Shown here: positions 58,229 to 64,000 of the stretch, one piece after another | Layout of the letters: each line of letters starts with the position of its first letter | Numbering within the stretch: position 1 is the first letter of the stretch | Source of the DNA: Paracoccaceae bacterium | GTDB taxonomy: Bacteria; Pseudomonadota; Alphaproteobacteria; Rhodobacterales; Rhodobacteraceae | Reading direction: 5' to 3' | Length of the DNA: 64,000 bases | Assembly (NCBI GenBank): GCA_019090795.1 | Contig: JAHRVG010000028.1 | Location: forward strand, 1 to 64,000 | The notes under the pieces: model-generated | The model's database searches: none | Told to the model about the DNA's origin: nothing | Seen by the model: the letters and a program-made list of their open reading frames with translations, nothing else | Position numbers and translations under genes: made by a program

Positions 58229-59755
58229 ATGGCACCCCATGATATGAACACAGATGACGCGCCCAAGATTGTTGGTGATCCGTTCAAGATGCCGGATTTG
58301 GCATGTGGCGCGATGGCCGACAGCAATACGTTTAAGTCAGCGCCTGAACATAACGAGCCTTTGGGTTTTCCGGGTGAGTTGCTGGAAAACTGGCAAGAAG
58401 TTGCAATTGCCAAAATTGGTGAGTTGGCCGAGAAAAACCGAGCGTTTCAGGTGTATCTGGATACTTGTGTTAAATGTGGGGCCTGTACCGACAAATGCCA
58501 TTATTTCCTTGGCACAGGTGATCCGAAAAACATGCCCGTGGCACGTCAGGATTTGCTGCGCTCGGTCTATCGTCGCTATTACACATTCGCGGGCAAATAT
58601 TTCCCGTGGCTGGTGGGTGCGCGTGATCTTACACGCGAAGTGCTGGACGAGTGGTACACTTATTACCACCAGTGTTCCCAGTGTCGCCGCTGCTCGGTTG
58701 CTTGCCCCTACGGTATTGATACCGCAGAAATTTCCATGGCTGCGCGGGAAATCCTCGACAGCGTTGGGGTCGGGCAAAAGTATTGCAACGAGATTATTGC
58801 CAAGCTGAAACGCACCGGTAACAACCTCGGGCTAAACCCCAAGGCGCTACGCGCGACGCTTGAGGATCTTGAGGAGGATCTGGAAGAGGAAACCGGTCTT
58901 GAGGTCAAGCTGCCGCTGGATGTCAAAGGTGCGGATATTCTGCTAATCACCCCGAGCGCGGATTTCTTTGCGGAACCACAAATTGACGGTCTGCTGGGGT
59001 ATGCCAAAGTGTTTCATGCGGCGGGGGTAAGCTGGACGATCAGTTCTTACGCCTCCGAGGCGGCGAACTTTGGTATGTTTATCGGTTCTTATGAAAACAT
59101 GCGCGAAGTGTCCTGGCGTATTCGTCAGGCCGCCAAGGATTTGGGTGTTAAGCGAATTATTTTCGGTGAATGTGGCCACGCATGGCGTGTCGGCTATAGC
59201 TTTCTGAATACGCTGGCGGGGCCGTTTGATTTTCTGGATCAGAACTATCCCATCCCGCAGCATATTCTTGAGTTTACGATGGATGAGATCGACAAGGGTA
59301 CGCTGAAAATCGACAAATCGCGCAATGATGAATTTGTGATGACGTTCCACGACAGTTGTAATGTGGCGCGCGGATCTGCCATGGGCCGCAAAGAGGGCGG
59401 CCAGTTCGATCTGCCGCGTCAGGTTCTGAAGGCCGTTTGTAACCATTTTTACGATATGGAACGTGACACCATCCGCGAGAATACGTTCTGTTGCGGGGGC
59501 GGCGGTGGCTTGCTGACGGATGATCTGATTGACTTGCGGGTCAAAGGGGCCAAGCCGCGCATGACCGCACTGCAACAGGTGACCGAAGATCACGGCGTGA
59601 CCCACATGGCGGCAATTTGTGCGATTTGTAAAAGCCAATTCACCAAAGTGATGCCGAAATACGGCTATGAGATGGATTCGATCCTTTCGGTTCACCAACT
59701 GGTTTCAAATGCGGTCATTCTGGAAGGTCAAGTTGATCCAGAAGACGAAGATTAA
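58229..59755 (+). CDS. dsrK: DsrK (HdrD-like CCG-domain iron-sulfur protein)
   Basis: CVKCGACTDKCHYFLG; CSQCRRCSVACPYGID; FHDSCNVARGS; FCCGGGGGLLTDD. Confidence 0.95.
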   Translation: MAPHDMNTDDAPKIVGDPFKMPDLACGAMADSNTFKSAPEHNEPLGFPGELLENWQEVAIAKIGELAEKNRAFQVYLDTCVKCGACTDKCHYFLGTGDPKNMPVARQDLLRSVYRRYYTFAGKYFPWLVGARDLTREVLDEWYTYYHQCSQCRRCSVACPYGIDTAEISMAAREILDSVGVGQKYCNEIIAKLKRTGNNLGLNPKALRATLEDLEEDLEEETGLEVKLPLDVKGADILLITPSADFFAEPQIDGLLGYAKVFHAAGVSWTISSYASEAANFGMFIGSYENMREVSWRIRQAAKDLGVKRIIFGECGHAWRVGYSFLNTLAGPFDFLDQNYPIPQHILEFTMDEIDKGTLKIDKSRNDEFVMTFHDSCNVARGSAMGRKEGGQFDLPRQVLKAVCNHFYDMERDTIRENTFCCGGGGGLLTDDLIDLRVKGAKPRMTALQQVTEDHGVTHMAAICAICKSQFTKVMPKYGYEMDSILSVHQLVSNAVILEGQVDPEDED

Positions 59756-59788
59756 TACTCGATTATAAGACGTACGGGAGGGTACATT

Positions 59789-61738
59789 ATGGACGGTCAA
59801 ACAAATTCATACCGGCGCTACGAAGACGGCGAGACACCAGGAGATTGGGAACTGGAAGACATGATCTTTCAGCAAGATACATCTTACAAGTGTCCGACCT
59901 ACATTCACCGTACACCTCCTTGTCAGGGGTCTTGCCCATCAGGGGAAGACATCCGTGGTTGGCTGAATATTGTGCGCGGCATTGAAAAGCCGCCCGTTGA
60001 TGCAGATGGCAACGAAATGCCTTGGGCGGATTATGCCTTTCTGCGCTCTACTAACGCCAACCCCTTTCCTGCCATTATGGGACGTGTTTGCCCCGCTCCT
60101 TGTGAGGATGGCTGTAACCGAAATGAGGTCGAAGACCACGTTGGTATCAACGCGGTAGAACATTTCATCGGTGATTCAGCACTGAAAAATAAACTGTCAC
60201 TGGCACCGGCTGGCGCGGATACCGGCAAATCGGTGGCGTTGATTGGTGGCGGTATTGCCAGCTTGTCCGCAGCTTACCAGCTGCGCCGCAAAGGCCACGC
60301 CTGTACGATCTTTGAGGCCCACGATAAACTCGGCGGTATGATGCGTTACGGCATCCCCGGCTATCGGACCCCGCGTGAAGTTCTGGACGGCGAAATCCAA
60401 CGCGTGCTGGACATGGGCGTTGAAGTGCGCACCAATACCAAAATCGGCGTTGATGTCACGTTTGAGCAGCTCGAAGAAGATTTCGACGCCGTGTTCATCG
60501 GTATCGGTGCACAGGGTGGTTCGCCTTTGCCAGTGCCCGGTGCGGATGAGGCACCGAACTGTATTAGTGGTATTTCTTTCCTTGACGCCTTTAACGATGG
60601 CCGCTTGCAACACGGCGCTGAAAAGGTTCTGGTCATCGGCGGTGGTGATACTGCGATGGATGTAGCCGCTGTTGCGCGACGCATCGGTCACATCAACAAG
60701 GTGGCCGAGAAAGACCGCCCTGAATATGTGGTTCTGGGCCAAACGGCCCATGATGTTGCGACCGTTGCCAAACGTGACGGCGCGGATGTTACTGTGGTTT
60801 ACCGCCGTCCGGTCACCGCAATGCCAGCCACCAAGATGGAAATCGAGCATGTGACAGCAGAGGGCGTGATCATTCGCGACTCTTTGGTGCCGGTATCGGT
60901 TGTTCTTGACGATGCAGGCCGCGCAAAAGCGTTGCGTGTTGCGACTGCCGACTGGAGTACCGGTAAATGTGTAATTCTCGAAAACAGCGAGCAAGACATC
61001 GAATGTGACCTGATCGTTGCTGCTATTGGTCAGGTAGGTGATTTGACCGGCATGGAAGAGATGAACAACGGCTGGAACCTGATCAATGCGGATAGCCATT
61101 TCCGCTGGCCGGACCGTGATGGCATTTTCGTAGCTGGTGACGTGGTAAAGCCGCATCTGCTGACAACTGCTGTTGGGCAGGCCTCAATCGCGGCGGATTC
61201 GATTGATCACTATCTGAAGGGCGAAGACCAGAAGAAGCTGCCCAAGGTGAATGTGCATCACTTCAATCTGATGGAAAAACTGATGGAAGGCGGGCACCAG
61301 CCCTCTGAGTATGACCACATTCAGGCCGTCGGTACCGACAGCGCGGATTACGCCATCCACAACTACGAAGATCGTTCCGCCACGCAGATCGTTCCAGCGG
61401 ATGAATTGTACTTGGGCCATTGGGCTTATGACCCCCGCTTCCGGCGTAAGGAAAATCAAATCGGCAGCGAAAACGTGCTGGGCCATTTTGATGAACGCAT
61501 CTTTGGGCCGGATTCAGAAAATGCCCGCAAAGAAGCGGATCGCTGTATGAGCTGTGGCATGTGTTTTGAATGCGACAATTGCATTGTCTACTGCCCTCAG
61601 GACGCTGTTCACAAGGTTAAGAAAGCTGACAACACTACCGGGCGCTATGTGGAAACCGATTACGACAAGTGTATTGGTTGCCACATCTGTGCAGATGTTT
61701 GCCCATCAGGTTACATCAAAATGGGTCTCGGTGAATAA
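59789..61738 (+). CDS. dsrL: DsrL-type NAD(P)H oxidoreductase, copy 1 (diverged)
   Basis: CPTYIHRTPPCQGSCPSGEDIRGW; CPAPCEDGCNRNEV; C-terminal ferredoxin CMSCGMCFECDNCIVYCPQDAV...CIGCHICADVCPSGYIKMGLGE. Confidence 0.93.
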   Translation: MDGQTNSYRRYEDGETPGDWELEDMIFQQDTSYKCPTYIHRTPPCQGSCPSGEDIRGWLNIVRGIEKPPVDADGNEMPWADYAFLRSTNANPFPAIMGRVCPAPCEDGCNRNEVEDHVGINAVEHFIGDSALKNKLSLAPAGADTGKSVALIGGGIASLSAAYQLRRKGHACTIFEAHDKLGGMMRYGIPGYRTPREVLDGEIQRVLDMGVEVRTNTKIGVDVTFEQLEEDFDAVFIGIGAQGGSPLPVPGADEAPNCISGISFLDAFNDGRLQHGAEKVLVIGGGDTAMDVAAVARRIGHINKVAEKDRPEYVVLGQTAHDVATVAKRDGADVTVVYRRPVTAMPATKMEIEHVTAEGVIIRDSLVPVSVVLDDAGRAKALRVATADWSTGKCVILENSEQDIECDLIVAAIGQVGDLTGMEEMNNGWNLINADSHFRWPDRDGIFVAGDVVKPHLLTTAVGQASIAADSIDHYLKGEDQKKLPKVNVHHFNLMEKLMEGGHQPSEYDHIQAVGTDSADYAIHNYEDRSATQIVPADELYLGHWAYDPRFRRKENQIGSENVLGHFDERIFGPDSENARKEADRCMSCGMCFECDNCIVYCPQDAVHKVKKADNTTGRYVETDYDKCIGCHICADVCPSGYIKMGLGE

Positions 61739-61852
61739 ATATGCAGATACAACCAACCCCGGTAACGTGGAATTTGGGCAAGGCCAACGCGCTTTGCACA
61801 GATTTTACCGTGGGGTTGAGGCCATCTGTCAAGACAGGCACAGGAGGCCGCT

Positions 61853-63778
61853 ATGAATAAATCTACCCCTACTTTCCGCCGCTTTGAAGAAGGCGAAACC
61901 GAATCGGATTTTGATCTGGACGAGAAAATTTTCACCCAGGATAAATCGTACAAATGCCCGACCTACATCAACAAGACACCTCCTTGTCAGGGATCTTGCC
62001 CCTCGGGACACGAAATCCGGGGGTGGTTGGCGATTGCGCGTGGCATGGATAAATCCCCGGTCGAGGGCCAAGCTTGGCAGGAATATGCGTTCAACCGCAT
62101 GTCTCAGGCCAATCCGTTCCCCGCCACCATGGGCCGCGTTTGCCCCGCGCCATGCGAAGACGGTTGTAACCGCAATGAAGTCGACGACTTTGTTGGCATC
62201 AACGCGGTAGAGCAATACGTTGGCGACTGGGCCAATGAAAACAAAGTGACCCACCCAGAGGCTGGTACCGACACGGGCCGTAAAATCGCAGTGATCGGCG
62301 GTGGGCCGGCAGGTTTGGCAGCGGCGTTTTTCCTGCGCAAGGATGGCCATGCGGTCACCTTGTTTGAGAGCCACTCTGAACTCGGCGGTATGATGCGCTA
62401 CGGCATTCCGGGATACCGGACGCCACGCGATATGCTGGACAAGGAAATCGGTCGCATCATCGACATGGGTGTCGAGGTTCGCCTGTCCACATGTGTCGGC
62501 ACCGATGTTTCGGTGGAAACGCTGGACGCGGAATATGATGCGATCTTTTGGGCGATGGGCGCGCAAAAGGGCCGTGGGCTGCCGCTGGAGGGCTGGGACG
62601 ATACCGAGAACTGTATCAACGGGGTCGAATTTCTCGATGCGTTCAACCAAGGTTATGTTTTGGGTACGGCACAGAAAGTTGTGGTTGTCGGCGGTGGTGA
62701 TACCTCAATTGACGTTGCATCCATTGCGCGTCGCCTAGGCCATATCACCGACAGCGGCGAGCTGCCGGATCACAGCGGTTTTACCGCCCATGACGTTGCT
62801 GGTTCCGTGATCCGTGACGGTATGTCGGCAACACTTACCTCGCTGTTCCCGATTGAAAAAATGACCGCCGCCGAGCACGAGCGCGAAGATGCGCTGCGCG
62901 AAGGTGTGGACATCAAAGGGGGCGTGATGCCAACCGGTATCAAGCGCGACGACAAAGGTCGCGCCACCGCGTTGCTAATGTGCGAATGTACCATGGACGG
63001 CATGCGTCCGGTTCCTGTCGAGGGCACAGATTTTGAGATCGAATGTGACATCATCATTTCCGCGATTGGCCAGTTTGGCGATTTTACCGGGCTTGAGGAT
63101 TTCAACAACGGTCGTGGTGCGATGGATGTAACGGCAAACTATGCTGTTGAAGGCCACGAGAAGCATTTCGCCGGGGGTGATATCTTGCGCCCGCATTTGT
63201 TGACCACTGCTATTGGGCAAGGGCGCATTGCGGCGGACGCGATCACCGATTTCCTTGATGACGGGGAAATGGAAAAACGGCCCAAGGTTGATGTGCAGCA
63301 TTTTGATTTGTTGGCTGAATTGCAACAACGCGGCAAGTCACCCGATGCTTACGACCATATGCAGAACAGCGGCACCAATACGGCCAGCTTTGCCGTTCAC
63401 AACTACGAAGATCGTTCTTCAACCCAGATCATCACCCACGAAGAACTGTTCAAAGGTCATTTTGATTTTGTGCCCCGTGAAGTGCGTGATCAGGTTGTGA
63501 TTGAAGGTGACGACGTTCTGGGCAATTTTGAAGAACGCATCATCGCCTATTCCGAAGAGCAGGCCCAGAAAGAGGGCGAACGCTGCATGTCCTGTGGTAT
63601 GTGCTTTGAATGCGACAACTGTGTGATCTATTGCCCGCAGGATGCGGTGTTCCGGGTCAAAAAATCAGAACAGACCGTTGGGCGTTATGTGGATACGGAC
63701 TACGGAAAATGTATCGGTTGTCACATCTGTGCAGATGTCTGCCCGACCGGATACATCAAAATGGGCCTTGGAGAGTAA
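61853..63778 (+). CDS. dsrL: DsrL-type NAD(P)H oxidoreductase, copy 2 (canonical FAD motif)
   Basis: CPTYINKTPPCQGSCPSGHEIRGW; VIGGGPAGLAAAFFL; CMSCGMCFECDNCVIYCPQDAVF...CIGCHICADVCPTGYIKMGLGE. Confidence 0.95.
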   Translation: MNKSTPTFRRFEEGETESDFDLDEKIFTQDKSYKCPTYINKTPPCQGSCPSGHEIRGWLAIARGMDKSPVEGQAWQEYAFNRMSQANPFPATMGRVCPAPCEDGCNRNEVDDFVGINAVEQYVGDWANENKVTHPEAGTDTGRKIAVIGGGPAGLAAAFFLRKDGHAVTLFESHSELGGMMRYGIPGYRTPRDMLDKEIGRIIDMGVEVRLSTCVGTDVSVETLDAEYDAIFWAMGAQKGRGLPLEGWDDTENCINGVEFLDAFNQGYVLGTAQKVVVVGGGDTSIDVASIARRLGHITDSGELPDHSGFTAHDVAGSVIRDGMSATLTSLFPIEKMTAAEHEREDALREGVDIKGGVMPTGIKRDDKGRATALLMCECTMDGMRPVPVEGTDFEIECDIIISAIGQFGDFTGLEDFNNGRGAMDVTANYAVEGHEKHFAGGDILRPHLLTTAIGQGRIAADAITDFLDDGEMEKRPKVDVQHFDLLAELQQRGKSPDAYDHMQNSGTNTASFAVHNYEDRSSTQIITHEELFKGHFDFVPREVRDQVVIEGDDVLGNFEERIIAYSEEQAQKEGERCMSCGMCFECDNCVIYCPQDAVFRVKKSEQTVGRYVDTDYGKCIGCHICADVCPTGYIKMGLGE

Positions 63779-63779
63779 T

Positions 63780-64000
63780 ATGAAACGGCTTTTCGCAAGT
63801 TTTCTAATCCTGATTGGGCTGATGGGCAATATGGCGTTGGCGGGCGAGGATGGTAAATCCTCGCTCTATCCGGCGGTCCCGAAAGCGACGGGTAAGGCCC
63901 ATCCCGAGGGCAATGAATTCATGCGGATCAACCATATGAAATTGATGCGCCACGATCGCGATGAAACCACGCTATTGGGGAATCGTGACGTGAAATACTC
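63780..64000 (+). CDS. dsrJ: DsrJ periplasmic cytochrome c subunit, 5' part (runs off window)
   Basis: Signal peptide MKRLFASFLILIGLMGNMALAGEDGKSSLYPAVPKATGKAHPEGNEFMRINHMKLMRHDRDETT; position after dsrL. Confidence 0.88.
   Translation, partial: MKRLFASFLILIGLMGNMALAGEDGKSSLYPAVPKATGKAHPEGNEFMRINHMKLMRHDRDETTLLGNRDVKY

Noticed and set aside
60197-61156. 319-aa minus-strand ORF opposite dsrL copy 1 (also 58943-59698 opposite dsrK and 61829-62650 opposite dsrL copy 2)
   Set aside because: Antisense ORFs from codon bias; His/Arg-rich composition without domains.

Overview
The window is one end of an alphaproteobacterial contig (probably Rhodobacterales-like, inferred from gene content). It carries two sulfur-oxidation loci among housekeeping genes. 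(1) 49.1-64 kb holds a reverse dissimilatory sulfite reductase locus: dsrAB-EFH-C-M-K-L-L'-J(partial). A divergent operon on the other side encodes a TauD-like dioxygenase, two small unknown proteins, cysG-type siroheme synthase and a YeeE/YedE transporter. dsrL is present as two diverged tandem copies. (2) 14.2-27.2 kb holds a same-strand cluster that looks like an undescribed sulfur-globule-associated system: a Met-rich coiled-coil membrane protein, RND adaptor, RND permease with an H1-like Lys/Ala/Pro tail, three secreted low-complexity proteins (one strongly resembling sulfur globule proteins), a secreted DUF4412-like protein, an orphan ParA/MinD-like ATPase, a TPR-like membrane protein, a dynamin-like GTPase, an M41-like protein lacking one canonical zinc ligand, a DUF2892 protein and a DUF302 protein. 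Both loci share a promoter motif (AYATTC-N8-DWATAT; five sites) close to ATTC-N8-GAAT, reported for ArsR-family persulfide sensors (SqrR/BigR type). Other features: dxs with a probable homopolymer frameshift next to residual Nextera adapter, two pseudogenes (DUF4384-like and a cellulose-synthase-like glycosyltransferase), SRP RNA, tRNA-Trp, and lpxK/waaA/kdsD, yejABEF, dnaX-ybaB and recR genes. Everything was read by eye from sequence; no database search was run.
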